Assembly (NCBI RefSeq): GCF_001428525.1
Contig: NZ_LMHW01000001.1
Coordinates: forward strand, 551,883 to 615,882
Source: Flavobacterium sp. Root186
GTDB lineage: Bacteria > Bacteroidota > Bacteroidia > Flavobacteriales > Flavobacteriaceae
Length of the DNA stretch: 64,000 bases
Direction of reading: 5' to 3'
The notes under the pieces: generated by a model
Seen by the model: the letters and a program-made list of their open reading frames with translations, nothing else
The model's database searches: none
Told to the model about the DNA's origin: nothing
Shown: positions 51,171-63,804 of the stretch, piece by piece
Numbering within the stretch: the stretch's first letter is position 1
How the letters are laid out: each line of letters begins with the position of its first letter
Made by a program: the position numbers and the translations under genes

Positions 51171-53147
51171 TTAAATCATTTTGAGTTTTAAAACAGTCAC
51201 CGAATAAGCAGGAAGATTTAATTGCTGACTCCCTTTTGTTATTTTGTAATCACTTTGTTTTGGCGTTATCTTTTTCGGATCTGCAAAAGTATTTTCATCT
51301 TGTGTATTTGAGCTTGCAAGTCTAGTAATCGTGCCTTTTGATCCTAATTTTGCTCCTTTTAAATCAATGCTGATATCTTGTGCTGTTGTAGCTGTATTTA
51401 CCAATTTCACAATTATTTCTTTGCTATTCACATCTTTTACTGCAGAAGCATATAAACTATTTTGTCCCGTTAAAGCTTTTCCATCTTTGGTAATACTTAA
51501 CAAATCTGTTCCTTTATTAGTTGAAAATAACTGCTGAACATAGTAATTGGCTGAACCGTAAGATTCAAGATTATTGAACCAAATCATATCAGGTGTCCAC
51601 TGCCAGGCATCTTCGTGCGCCATTAAAGGTGCGTAAGAGGTTAAATGAACTACTTCTGCATTTCTCTCTAAACCAGTCATAAAAGCGGCTTCAGAAAAAG
51701 CACATTCCCAATTATTTCTGTTATTCGGATTTGCTCCTGAAACACTTTGCGCAGCATATTCTCCTGCAAATATTTTTGGACCTTTTCTGTCGTAGTTATC
51801 ATAACGACCCGCGTTTTCTCTAAACCATTGTGGACTTTTATAATAATGCTCGTCTACCAATTCTGCATTTAGTTTTTTAAGCTCTTCCATCGCAAAATCA
51901 AAATGTTCTCCGTCTGGCGAAGGTCCGCTTCCTGAGACAATTATGATATTGGGATATTTTGCCTTAATTGCTTTTTCAAAAACTTTGTATCTGTCAATAT
52001 AATCTGGTCCCCATTGCTCGTTTCCAACTCCAATATATTTTAGATTAAATGGTTTTGGATGTCCCATATCTGAACGGATTTTTCCCCAAGTCGCCGTAAC
52101 GGTGCCATTGGCAAATTCGATTAAATCTAAAGCATCCTGTACATAAGGATCGAGTTCGTTTATTGGAGCCAATTCACCAGTATTGTATTGACAGGCCATT
52201 CCACAGCTTAAAATAGGCAATGGTTCTGCTCCAATATCTTCTGAAAGCTGGAAATATTCAAAAAAACCTAAACCAAAACTTTGAAAATAATCTGGAGTTT
52301 GTTTATGGCTGAATTCCACATTCCAACGATTCATCTTTGTTTCTCTATCGTCTACATTTCCAACCGATTTTTTCCATTGGTAACGATCAGACAATGTTCT
52401 TCCTTCTACAATACAACCTCCGGGAAAACGTAAAAATCCCGGTTTCATATCATATAAAAGCTGTACCAAATCTTTTCGAAGACCGTTTTTTCTGTTCTTC
52501 CATGTATCTTCCGGAAAAAGCGAAATCATATCTAAATCTATCGTTCCTGTTCCTTCAAAAGTTATTTTCAACTTTGCTTTTGCTTCCGTTTGAGTTGCTG
52601 TAATTGATGAAGTATAATTCGTCCATTGCTCTGATTTTGGAACAATGTTCGTTTCTCCAATTACTTTTTGATCTTTGTCAATAAGCTGAATGATAATCTT
52701 TTGGATTGCTAAATTGTGATTAGCCGCTTTTAATGAAAGGTTATATTTTGCATCCTTTTTGCCTCCCATTCCTCTGAAGCCTTCATTTATTAAAGCGTAA
52801 CCTTTAGCACTATTAATTTCCACTCTGCAAAAAACAGTATTATTCGCTTCAATTTTAATTGGTGCTGCACTCCCCGATTCCTTATTCAAAGAAGATCTTT
52901 TGGTATTGGGCTGCTCCCATCCCATCAAAGGTTTATCAAATTCAAAAGATCTGTTCTTAATCAATTCGGCATATAATCCTCCATCAGCAGCAAAATTGAT
53001 ATCTTCAAAAAACAAACCGAACATGGTTGGCTGAATTTTGGTAATGGTTTTCGCATCAACTTCTAAAATTGTTTTTTGAGCATTTACGTAAAAACTGCTT
53101 AAAAGTATACCGCAAATGATAAATCTGGTAAGGATATTATTTTTCAT
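51171..53147 (-). CDS. GH51 alpha-L-arabinofuranosidase
   Basis: The 658-residue protein has a signal peptide and starts the fold with KIQPTMFGLFFEDINFAADG, followed by LYAELIKNRSFEF. An inserted beta-sandwich (CBM4_9-like, about 75-215) precedes the barrel with GFLRFPGGCIVEG. The acid/base Glu is in KYIGVGNEQWGPDYIDRY and the nucleophile Glu in IFAGEYAAQS. The C-terminal beta domain is present. It releases arabinose from arabinan or arabinogalactan side chains in the periplasm. It is 47 bases before GH95 and 20 bases after the first GH28. Confidence 0.93.
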   Translation of the reverse strand: MKNNILTRFIICGILLSSFYVNAQKTILEVDAKTITKIQPTMFGLFFEDINFAADGGLYAELIKNRSFEFDKPLMGWEQPNTKRSSLNKESGSAAPIKIEANNTVFCRVEINSAKGYALINEGFRGMGGKKDAKYNLSLKAANHNLAIQKIIIQLIDKDQKVIGETNIVPKSEQWTNYTSSITATQTEAKAKLKITFEGTGTIDLDMISLFPEDTWKNRKNGLRKDLVQLLYDMKPGFLRFPGGCIVEGRTLSDRYQWKKSVGNVDDRETKMNRWNVEFSHKQTPDYFQSFGLGFFEYFQLSEDIGAEPLPILSCGMACQYNTGELAPINELDPYVQDALDLIEFANGTVTATWGKIRSDMGHPKPFNLKYIGVGNEQWGPDYIDRYKVFEKAIKAKYPNIIIVSGSGPSPDGEHFDFAMEELKKLNAELVDEHYYKSPQWFRENAGRYDNYDRKGPKIFAGEYAAQSVSGANPNNRNNWECAFSEAAFMTGLERNAEVVHLTSYAPLMAHEDAWQWTPDMIWFNNLESYGSANYYVQQLFSTNKGTDLLSITKDGKALTGQNSLYASAVKDVNSKEIIVKLVNTATTAQDISIDLKGAKLGSKGTITRLASSNTQDENTFADPKKITPKQSDYKITKGSQQLNLPAYSVTVLKLKMI

Positions 53148-53167
53148 AAGTTCTGGAATGGAAGAAA

Positions 53168-54607
53168 TTATTTTTTTACTGCCTCTAATTTAGCAGGAAA
53201 AGCTGATTGTCCGTCTAAATTTGTTACAATTAAATCATCTACATTTTTACTTTCGACTGCGTATTTAAAATATTCCGGTTTGTTTTTTCCCCATTGTACC
53301 GTACAATTCTGCACTTTAATGCGTTCTGCCGAATCAAAATAGAATCCCGAAGTACTTCCTTTTACAAAACCTTCTACATTAGAAGGACGTCTGTCATACA
53401 CTCCTCCAGGAAAAGAAGTTGTTTTATCAATAAAAACACTCACATTGTCAAAAACAATATTCTTGATTTTATCTTTAGATTCACCGCTTACAAACACACC
53501 ATTTTCTCCTGTGCATTGAATATTAGAGAAATAAATATTCTTTATTTCTCCTACTTTTCCTTCTGTCGCTCCTTTTGGAAAACGCCAGTTGGCATCTTTA
53601 TGATTTCCTTTTGCTCTGCTAAAAGCCGTTACATAAATGGGTTCTGCTTTTCCCCACCAAGTGTCTGTAGTCAATTTACCTTCAATAATGATATTAGAGA
53701 AAATAACATCGCTTACTGTTCCTTCATCTCTATTTTGAATTCCCAAAGCGCGATTGCTGTTTTTAATGATACAATTATTGAAAACCACTTGTCTAATCGC
53801 ATCCATATTTTCTGAACCAATTTTAATAGCACAGCTGCTGCTCGTCATCGTGCAATTGGTAACCGTAATATTTTCGCAAGCTCCAAATTCTTCAAATTCT
53901 CTTCTGTTTTTTAAACAAATGCAATCATCACCACTTTCGATATAACAATCGCTGATTCTCACATTTTTAGAATGATCCAAATCGATACCGTCACTATTAC
54001 GCACTTTTAAGCTGTTCAACAATGTAATGCCGCTGATTACAATATCATTACAGCCAACCAAATGAATGGTCCAATACGCTGAATTTCCTATATGAACATC
54101 TTTGATTCTGATGTTTTTTCCTCCAATAATCGTCAATACGTGTGGTCGCGGATCCAGAACATTAAAAGGTTTTAAAACATAAGAATCTTCTAATTCCTCA
54201 CCCATAAAAGAAATTCCATTTCCGTCTATTTTTCCGCTTCCGCTAATGGTAAAATCCTCTACATTTTCTCCTCCAATCCAAATCGTTCCTTCTCCCGGAT
54301 TAGTTCTAAAAGCACTTTTTGTGTATAATTTTTCATCCGGGCTTGCCAATAATTTCGCTCCGGCTTCGATATGAAGATCTACTTTGGATTTTACATCAAT
54401 TGGTCCGGCTAAAAAGGTAAATGGTGCCGGAATTAAAACTCTTCCGCCCGTTTTCGTACAGGCATCAATTGCTTTTTGAATGGCCGCGGCATCATTGGTT
54501 TTTCCGTCTCCTTTGGCTCCGTATTTTTTTACATCATATACTTTTTGAGCCGAAACGGTTAACGAAAGACAAAAAATTAGGATCGCGATTATAGATTTCT
54601 TTTTCAT
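53168..54607 (-). CDS. GH28 polygalacturonase-family enzyme A
   Basis: The 479-residue protein has a signal peptide (MKKKSIIAILIFCLSLTVSA) and a right-handed beta-helix. Its catalytic region has RNSDGIDLDHS and ESGDDCICLKN, which hold the Asp residues of GH28. Where many polygalacturonases have Gly-His-Gly there is SSCAIKIGSENMD, so the subgroup is not the classical endo type and may be an exo-galacturonosidase or rhamnogalacturonan enzyme. The signal sequence is almost identical in DNA to that of the next gene. It lies 241 bases after enzyme B with a palindromic repeat between. Confidence 0.88.
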   Translation of the reverse strand: MKKKSIIAILIFCLSLTVSAQKVYDVKKYGAKGDGKTNDAAAIQKAIDACTKTGGRVLIPAPFTFLAGPIDVKSKVDLHIEAGAKLLASPDEKLYTKSAFRTNPGEGTIWIGGENVEDFTISGSGKIDGNGISFMGEELEDSYVLKPFNVLDPRPHVLTIIGGKNIRIKDVHIGNSAYWTIHLVGCNDIVISGITLLNSLKVRNSDGIDLDHSKNVRISDCYIESGDDCICLKNRREFEEFGACENITVTNCTMTSSSCAIKIGSENMDAIRQVVFNNCIIKNSNRALGIQNRDEGTVSDVIFSNIIIEGKLTTDTWWGKAEPIYVTAFSRAKGNHKDANWRFPKGATEGKVGEIKNIYFSNIQCTGENGVFVSGESKDKIKNIVFDNVSVFIDKTTSFPGGVYDRRPSNVEGFVKGSTSGFYFDSAERIKVQNCTVQWGKNKPEYFKYAVESKNVDDLIVTNLDGQSAFPAKLEAVKK

Positions 54608-54639
54608 TTCATTTTATTTATTAAAAACCTTGTTTAAGA

Positions 54640-54842
54640 TAGTCTACGCAAAGTTTTTGATTTATTTTTTTAATCTCGCAAAGTCGCAGAGTCGCTAAGT
54701 TTTTTGTTTCACGCAGATATTGCAGATTTAGTTAGATTTTTTTGAAATATCATTAGAATCTGCTTAAATCTTTTTTTAATCTGCGTGAAACAAAATTTAC
54801 AATCTGTGGCAAAAAAACTTTGCGTCTTTGCACCTTTGTGGC
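54640..54842. repeat. large palindromic intergenic element A
   Basis: TTTTGTTTCACGCAGAT (54702-54718) is exactly inverted at 54779-54795. Outer arms CGCAAAGTCGCAGAGTCGCT and TTTGCGTCTTTGCACCTTTG also pair loosely. The element fills the gap between the two GH28 genes. Parts of it (for example CTTTGTGGCAAAAT) recur in element B before the other GH28 gene. Confidence 0.6.
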
Positions 54843-54848
54843 AAAATT

Positions 54849-56378
54849 TCAATGCGCAGGCAATTCAAATTTATTTTGTTCTGGTTCTATTTTTCTTTTT
54901 AAAGATTCACTGTCTAAATTGCTTGATGAAACATCTTTAAAAATAATCTGGTTAGTTTTGTCTGAAGGAATATCAATAGCTTTCATTGTCAGATTTTTTA
55001 CATCATCAAAAACAAAAGCCGGACGAAAATCTTCTTTCTCTAAAATAAGTTTTATATTCTTCATTTCGATTCCGTTTACATGACGCACATAAAATCCCCA
55101 GGAAGGTAATTCTCCAAACATGCTAAATTCGGGATAACCGTTTATATTTTCTTTTACATCTTTTAATCTGCTTAAAGGATGATATGCCATTCCTTTTGAA
55201 GCTCTTCCCGGATATGTAATTTCAATATTTTCTAAAGTCACATTTTCTATCAAATGCCCCGGAATTCCCACAATAGAAGCCGGAAACGGATTATGAAAAT
55301 AATCAACTTCTGGTCCGCGCAAATCATAATCAATATCTGGACGACCAAAAGGAACCTGTACTTTTACATTTTTAATAGATACATTTTTGATATAACCCGG
55401 CTTATCTCCATTTCTGTGACCTAAACGAATTAATATTGCATTTCCTGTATTTACGGCCGTAATATTTAAAACTTTAATATTCTCAATTTCAGCTCCATCT
55501 ACAGATTCAATCGCGATTGCCGATCTAAAAGTATCATAAACCTCTATGTTTTCAACACTTACGTTTTTGAAACTGCCGTAAGAACCTGTACCAAATTTAA
55601 CTGCATTGGCACTTGATCTAATCCTGCAGTTGGCAATGTAAATATTATTATTCTGCAATCCCGGCGACTCCGATTTTATACAAATGCCATCATCTGCAGC
55701 GTTTACATTGCAGTTTGTAATTCGAACATTTTCACATCCGTTAACATCGATTCCGTCATTGTTCCAATAAGCGGTACTATTGACTTTCATAGCATCAATT
55801 ACAATATTTTTGCATTCGGTAAAACACTGCACCCAGCCTGGGCTGTTTTTTAATGTGATATTGATCATGGTTATAGAATCGCATTTCACAAACGAAATCA
55901 GCTTTCCTCTTCCATCTTCAGGGCGCATTCTTCTGTAATTGTATTTTGGATCAATTCGAATTCCTGTATGATGCAGACTATCGATTGCTAATGCCAGTTC
56001 TCTTCCTTGTCCGTCTATAATTCCCTTTCCGTTTACCGCAATGTTTTTGGATTCATTAGCTACAATCAAAGCTCTTATTCCTTCAAATTTAGGATAATCA
56101 TCTGGATTGGTGCTTCCTAACAAAATTGCTCCTTCTTCAAAAAACAATTCCACTCCGCTTTTCAGGACTATGCTTCCTGATAGAAATTTTCCTTTAGAAA
56201 AAACAACTCTTCCGCCTTTATTTTTTTTGGCCGCATCAATCGCTTTTTGAATTGCTTTTGTATTTAAAGTTTTACCATCTCCGACAGCGCCATATTTTTT
56301 AATGTCAAATATCTTTTGCGCCGAAACGGTTAAGGAAATACAAAAAATTAGGATCGCGATTATAGATTTCTTTTTCAT
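54849..56378 (-). CDS. GH28 polygalacturonase-family enzyme B
   Basis: The start at 56378 gives the signal peptide MKKKSIIAILIFCISLTVSA. The longer frame would add MSLWHKKQKE, which lies in a palindromic repeat. The 509-residue beta-helix protein has WNNDGIDVNGCENVRITN and NAADDGICIKSE for the GH28 Asp residues, and SSANAVKFGTGSYGSFKNV in place of Gly-His-Gly. It probably acts on galacturonan or rhamnogalacturonan ends in the periplasm. Apart from the signal sequence it is clearly diverged from enzyme A, so the two should have different specificity. It follows the SSS transporter. Confidence 0.88.
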   Translation of the reverse strand: MKKKSIIAILIFCISLTVSAQKIFDIKKYGAVGDGKTLNTKAIQKAIDAAKKNKGGRVVFSKGKFLSGSIVLKSGVELFFEEGAILLGSTNPDDYPKFEGIRALIVANESKNIAVNGKGIIDGQGRELALAIDSLHHTGIRIDPKYNYRRMRPEDGRGKLISFVKCDSITMINITLKNSPGWVQCFTECKNIVIDAMKVNSTAYWNNDGIDVNGCENVRITNCNVNAADDGICIKSESPGLQNNNIYIANCRIRSSANAVKFGTGSYGSFKNVSVENIEVYDTFRSAIAIESVDGAEIENIKVLNITAVNTGNAILIRLGHRNGDKPGYIKNVSIKNVKVQVPFGRPDIDYDLRGPEVDYFHNPFPASIVGIPGHLIENVTLENIEITYPGRASKGMAYHPLSRLKDVKENINGYPEFSMFGELPSWGFYVRHVNGIEMKNIKLILEKEDFRPAFVFDDVKNLTMKAIDIPSDKTNQIIFKDVSSSNLDSESLKRKIEPEQNKFELPAH

Positions 56379-56394
56379 TTCTTTTTGTTTTTTA

Positions 56395-56529
56395 TGCCAC
56401 AAAGACACTAAGTCGCTAAGCTTTTTTCTCTACAGTTTCTTTCAATAAACTTTGCGCCTTCAATCCTTTGCAAGCAATTTTCAATTTATTCTTTTTAAAT
56501 AAACTTTGAGCCTTTGTGTCTTTGTGGCA
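56395..56529. repeat. palindromic intergenic element B
   Basis: TGCCACAAAGACAC (56395-56408) is exactly inverted at 56516-56529 (GTGTCTTTGTGGCA). Sequence between and inside the arms (AAGTCGCTAAG, AACTTTG) matches element A in family. It separates the SSS gene from GH28 enzyme B. Elements of this type are common in Flavobacterium gaps. Confidence 0.6.
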
Positions 56530-56538
56530 AAATAAAAA

Positions 56539-58176
56539 TTACCAAAAAACGGTATATAAAGCCACTAATATTCCGCAGATAATAAATGAACCTACAATAA
56601 ATTCTGAAGACACTTTAAACATCGAATTATCGACTTCTATTTTATGTAGTTCAGCTTCTTCTTCAGAAACTGGTTTTGCCAGACTGATACCCACCATGAT
56701 AAACACAATTAAGAAGAAAACAATAGTCATTCGGTCTAAGAAAGGATAATCAGGAAAAGCGCCATCTGTCCACATTGGCAGGAATTTCAATATAGCGGCA
56801 AGCGGCACTGTTAACAATGCGCCTGCAAGTCCTGCTGATGGTGTTGTTTTTTTCCAGAACATTCCCAGTAAGAAAACCGCTAAAACACCAGGTGAAAAGA
56901 AACCCACATATTCTTGTATAAATTGATAGGCCTGATCTAATGATTTTAATGCCGGCGCTACGATTGCTGCGATAATCATACAAACCACCACACACCATCT
57001 TCCGGTACGTACCAGTTTTTTTTCTGATGCCTGTGAATTGAAATATTTTTTATAAATATCTAAAGAAAAAATAGTCGAAATACTATTGGCTTTTCCTGCC
57101 AAAGAAGCTACGATTGCTGCAGTCAAAGCGGCAAGAGCCACGCCTTTTAATCCTGCAGGAAGTAAATTCATTAAAGTTGGATACGCCTGATCAGGTTTTA
57201 AAACTCCTGTGGCATCTACCATTTCCTGTTGAAACATTCCGTTGGAATGCATGACGAACATCGCAATACCCGGTAAAACAGCAATTATTGGAACTAATAA
57301 TTTTAGAAAAGCAGCAAATAGAATTCCTTTTCGGGCTGTTTTTAAATCGGCTCCTAAAGCTCGCTGTACAATATATTGATTGCATCCCCAATACGCCAGA
57401 TTATTGATTAACATACCGCCAATCAAAACAGACATTCCCGGCAGTTCAGTATAATGCGGATTTGATTTTTCTAAGATCATATGTAAATGTCCCGGCGCTT
57501 CATCAGCAATGATAGACAGTCCTTTTAAAATATCTTTTCCAAAACCAAACTGATCTGAAAGTAAAGTCAATGCCAAATAAGTGGTTACTAATCCTCCAAT
57601 AATTAATACTATAACCTGAAACATATCGGTATATCCTATTACTTTCATTCCGCCTAAAGTAACAATAACCGAAAATAAACTTAGCGCAATAACGCAAAAC
57701 TGAAAGCTTACAGGAGCAATTGATGAAATAGCCAAAGCACCTAAATAAATGATAGACGTAAGATTTACAAACACATAGATTAAAAGCCAGATAATTGCCA
57801 TAATTGTACTTACTGTTCCGCTGTATCTTTTGGCCAGAAACTGCGGCATGGTAAATATCTTGTTTTTAAGATAGATGGGTAAAATAAACATCGCCACGAT
57901 AATTAATGTGGCAGCAGACATCCATTCGTAAGAAGCAATGGCCAATCCGATGGCGAAACCCGAACCACTCATACCGATAAAATGTTCTGCTGAAATATTA
58001 GAAGCGATCAGCGATGCTCCAATTGCCCACCAGGTAAGTGATCCTTCAGCCAAAAAATATTCATTGGAACTAGTCGCTACGGTTTTCTTGCTTCTGTAAA
58101 TATACATTCCATAAGCCGTAACTATGACAAAGTAAATAAAGAAAACAATGTAATCTGCGGTTTGTAATACATTCAT
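56539..58176 (-). CDS. sodium:solute symporter (SSS family)
   Basis: The 545-residue inner-membrane protein has about 14 helices with the SSS signature SNISAEHFIGMSGSGFAIGL and a GGMKVIGYTDMFQVIVLIIG segment. AALTAAIVASLAGKANSIST near 355 is the sodium-site helix. It should import a sugar or uronate with Na+. Given the operon (GH28, GH51, GH2), galacturonate, arabinose or galactose are possible. It lies 57 bases after the DUF5009 gene. Confidence 0.9.
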   Translation of the reverse strand: MNVLQTADYIVFFIYFVIVTAYGMYIYRSKKTVATSSNEYFLAEGSLTWWAIGASLIASNISAEHFIGMSGSGFAIGLAIASYEWMSAATLIIVAMFILPIYLKNKIFTMPQFLAKRYSGTVSTIMAIIWLLIYVFVNLTSIIYLGALAISSIAPVSFQFCVIALSLFSVIVTLGGMKVIGYTDMFQVIVLIIGGLVTTYLALTLLSDQFGFGKDILKGLSIIADEAPGHLHMILEKSNPHYTELPGMSVLIGGMLINNLAYWGCNQYIVQRALGADLKTARKGILFAAFLKLLVPIIAVLPGIAMFVMHSNGMFQQEMVDATGVLKPDQAYPTLMNLLPAGLKGVALAALTAAIVASLAGKANSISTIFSLDIYKKYFNSQASEKKLVRTGRWCVVVCMIIAAIVAPALKSLDQAYQFIQEYVGFFSPGVLAVFLLGMFWKKTTPSAGLAGALLTVPLAAILKFLPMWTDGAFPDYPFLDRMTIVFFLIVFIMVGISLAKPVSEEEAELHKIEVDNSMFKVSSEFIVGSFIICGILVALYTVFW

Positions 58177-58233
58177 AATTGTGTGGTTATTGTGTGGTTA
58201 GATAGTAAAATGTATTTTAAAGCTTCATGTCTC

Positions 58234-59374
58234 TTAAATTTTCAGAAACCATTTTCTTTTATATAGAAAATAAAGTAAAATAAGCTGCACAGTGGTTACC
58301 GACAACGCTGCAAAAACTGGCTGCCAAATGAGCGGCAGAAAATGTATAAGTCCACCAAAAACATAATCTGCTGTATGTTTAAAATCGATTAAACCTTCGG
58401 CAGCGATGTAAATTAAAATAGAGTTTGAACCGATTAAGATTAAAGGGAATGCCCATTTATGAAATCCAAACAAATCAATTATCAAATAAAAAAAGACAAA
58501 AAACAAAATACTAAATCCGCCGACAAAACATACAAATGAACTCGTCCATAAATGTTTATTGATTGGAAAATTAATATCCCATATTAATCCTGCCAGAATC
58601 AGAACAACCCCTGTCAAGGCCATTAAAAGCAATTTTACTTTTATAGAAAAAGGGCATTTTGCTTTTAAGAACGTTCCTGTAAAAACTCCCAATAAAGCTG
58701 TAGCAATAGCAGGTATTGTAGAAAATATTCCTTCTGGATCATAAACGGTGCTGTGTAGTCTGCCAGGCAAAAGCAAACGGTCAATATATCCTTCTAATGA
58801 TCCTTCTTTGGTTAAAACTCCTGCACCAAAATCGGGTACGGGAATCCATTTCATTGCGGCGTAATAGCCAATCAAAATACCGAAGAACCAGATTAATTGT
58901 TTTTTAAAATCAAAATTCAAAAAGATAATTCCGGCAAAAAACCAAGCCACTCCAATTCTTCCTAAAACACTTGCAAAACGGGTATGATCAAAACCATCGA
59001 ATCGCAATAATCCATTTACCACAAAACCTAAAACCAGTAAAATACAGGTTCTCCTGAGCATTGATACGTATATTTTTCGCTTTTCATTACTTGGTAATTC
59101 TTGTGGCGTTTTTACACCGGCAAGCTGCATTTTCTTTTCAAAAGAATACGGCATTGAAACTCCTGCCACAAACAGAAAAACAGGAAAAATCATATCATAA
59201 AATGTAATCCCATCCCATTCCGCATGATGCAGTTGCGATGACATCCAGATAAAAACAGGAATTGGCGCTGCTTTTGCCAGAGCATGAATGATATGTTCTC
59301 CGCTCATAATCCAAAACATAACAAATCCGCGAAGCGCATCTAAAGAAATTAATCTTTCTTTTGTAGTGTTACTC

Positions 59375-59376
<2 letters not shown>
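58234..59376 (-). CDS. DUF5009 / heparan-glucosaminide acetyltransferase-like membrane protein
   Basis: The 380-residue protein begins with RLISLDALRGFVMFWIMSGE and continues with FYDMIFPVFLFVAGVSMPYS, both typical of the DUF5009 / NagX / HGSNAT membrane acyltransferase group. About ten membrane helices are visible. In eukaryotes HGSNAT moves an acetyl group across the lysosomal membrane. The bacterial members are often in glycan-use clusters and could acetylate or deacetylate sugars. The substrate is unknown. It follows the GH2 gene after a palindromic repeat. Confidence 0.82.
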
Positions 59377-62734
<3,358 letters not shown>

Positions 62735-62756
62735 TCAAATGAATTTTTTGATATTT

Positions 62757-63635
62757 CTAGAACTTCAATTTTTCAGGCAAATATTTAGCAACTAATTCTT
62801 TATAATAAGGAAGTAATGCTTTTACATCTGGTTTCACCGGGGCTTTAGTGTATAAATCGTACGGATTGAACTTTCTTACCCAATCAAACATTTCTATGTC
62901 TTTTTCATTCATTAAATGGGCATAAGCATTCTCTTTATGCTGAGAGTAAAAAGAATGGTAACGAATCATATACAAAGCCGGATCAGGAAGATAATCTTTC
63001 ATAATCTGATACAAATATTCGTCATGACCCCAGCTCATTTTTACATTTTCTAATCCACAATTTTCGGTATAAACCCCAAATTTGGAATTGAATTTTTCGT
63101 CTGTATAGTCTGGATTTTCTTTAAAAAATTCTGGATAAACAATTTTATCTGAATACGCACAGCCAACCGGAAATGTATCGCCTACAACGGCCCACTGCGG
63201 TTCTCCAAACAAACATAAAATTTTACCTAAATCATGAATAAAACCTGTCAGTACAAACCAATCTGGGTGGCCATCTGCTCTAATAGCTTCAGAAGTCTGT
63301 AATAAATGCTGTGTTTGATCTAAGTCAATATCTGGGTCGCTGTCGTCTACAAGTGTGTTTAAAAACTCAACAGCTTCCCAGATTGACATTTCTTTTTTAT
63401 TGAATTGTAAAAATTCCTGCTCTTTGCTGCATACAAAATCGTAAGTCTGATACGTATGGTTTATTCTATAAAATTCCTTAACTGTTTCTACCCTTTCCGA
63501 ATCGACATAATTCCTGAATTCTTCTTTTTGTTTTTCCGGCGCACTTTCAGATGGATCAGGATATCGCAGTAACAAATCATCTTCCCATTCATCTAAATTA
63601 TTCAACGGATTGTCTGTGTCTATATGCTTTTTCAT
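62757..63635 (-). CDS. myo-inositol oxygenase (MIOX) family protein
   Basis: The 292-residue protein shows the metal ligands of the di-iron MIOX fold. These include the His in [19 protein letters not shown], His-Asp in [18 protein letters not shown], and later His in WGHDEYLY and [11 protein letters not shown]. An Asp lies in FNPYDLY. MIOX converts myo-inositol and O2 to D-glucuronate in the cytoplasm. Here it heads an operon for plant cell-wall sugars, so it could feed uronate use, but another substrate cannot be excluded. The promoter-like pair at 63664-63692 lies directly upstream. Confidence 0.9.
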   Translation of the reverse strand: MKKHIDTDNPLNNLDEWEDDLLLRYPDPSESAPEKQKEEFRNYVDSERVETVKEFYRINHTYQTYDFVCSKEQEFLQFNKKEMSIWEAVEFLNTLVDDSDPDIDLDQTQHLLQTSEAIRADGHPDWFVLTGFIHDLGKILCLFGEPQWAVVGDTFPVGCAYSDKIVYPEFFKENPDYTDEKFNSKFGVYTENCGLENVKMSWGHDEYLYQIMKDYLPDPALYMIRYHSFYSQHKENAYAHLMNEKDIEMFDWVRKFNPYDLYTKAPVKPDVKALLPYYKELVAKYLPEKLKF

Positions 63636-63663
63636 AATGCTAAAAAGTTTAAAAGTTATAAGA

Positions 63664-63692
63664 CAAAAATAGAATTACATCTACTGTTCAAA
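63664..63692 (-). promoter_or_regulatory. promoter of the pectin-type operon
   Basis: On the minus strand TTTG (63692-63689) and TATTTTTG (63671-63664) are 17 bases apart and match the Bacteroidota -33 / -7 consensus. The leader before the MIOX ATG is about 20 bases. No other good promoter is seen up to GH95. Confidence 0.6.
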
Positions 63693-63804
63693 ATGGATTA
63701 ATACATCAAAAACATGGATGATTCTTATTTGTGTAAGATTTTCACATGCTTTTTACTTAAAAAAACATCATTTCATGTTCTTGTTTGTCGTTTCACATTA
63801 CGCT

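Noticed and set aside
53294..53815. 173-residue plus-strand frame opposite GH28
   Set aside because: The minus strand carries the GH28 beta-helix here, and the plus-strand frame has no family or start context.
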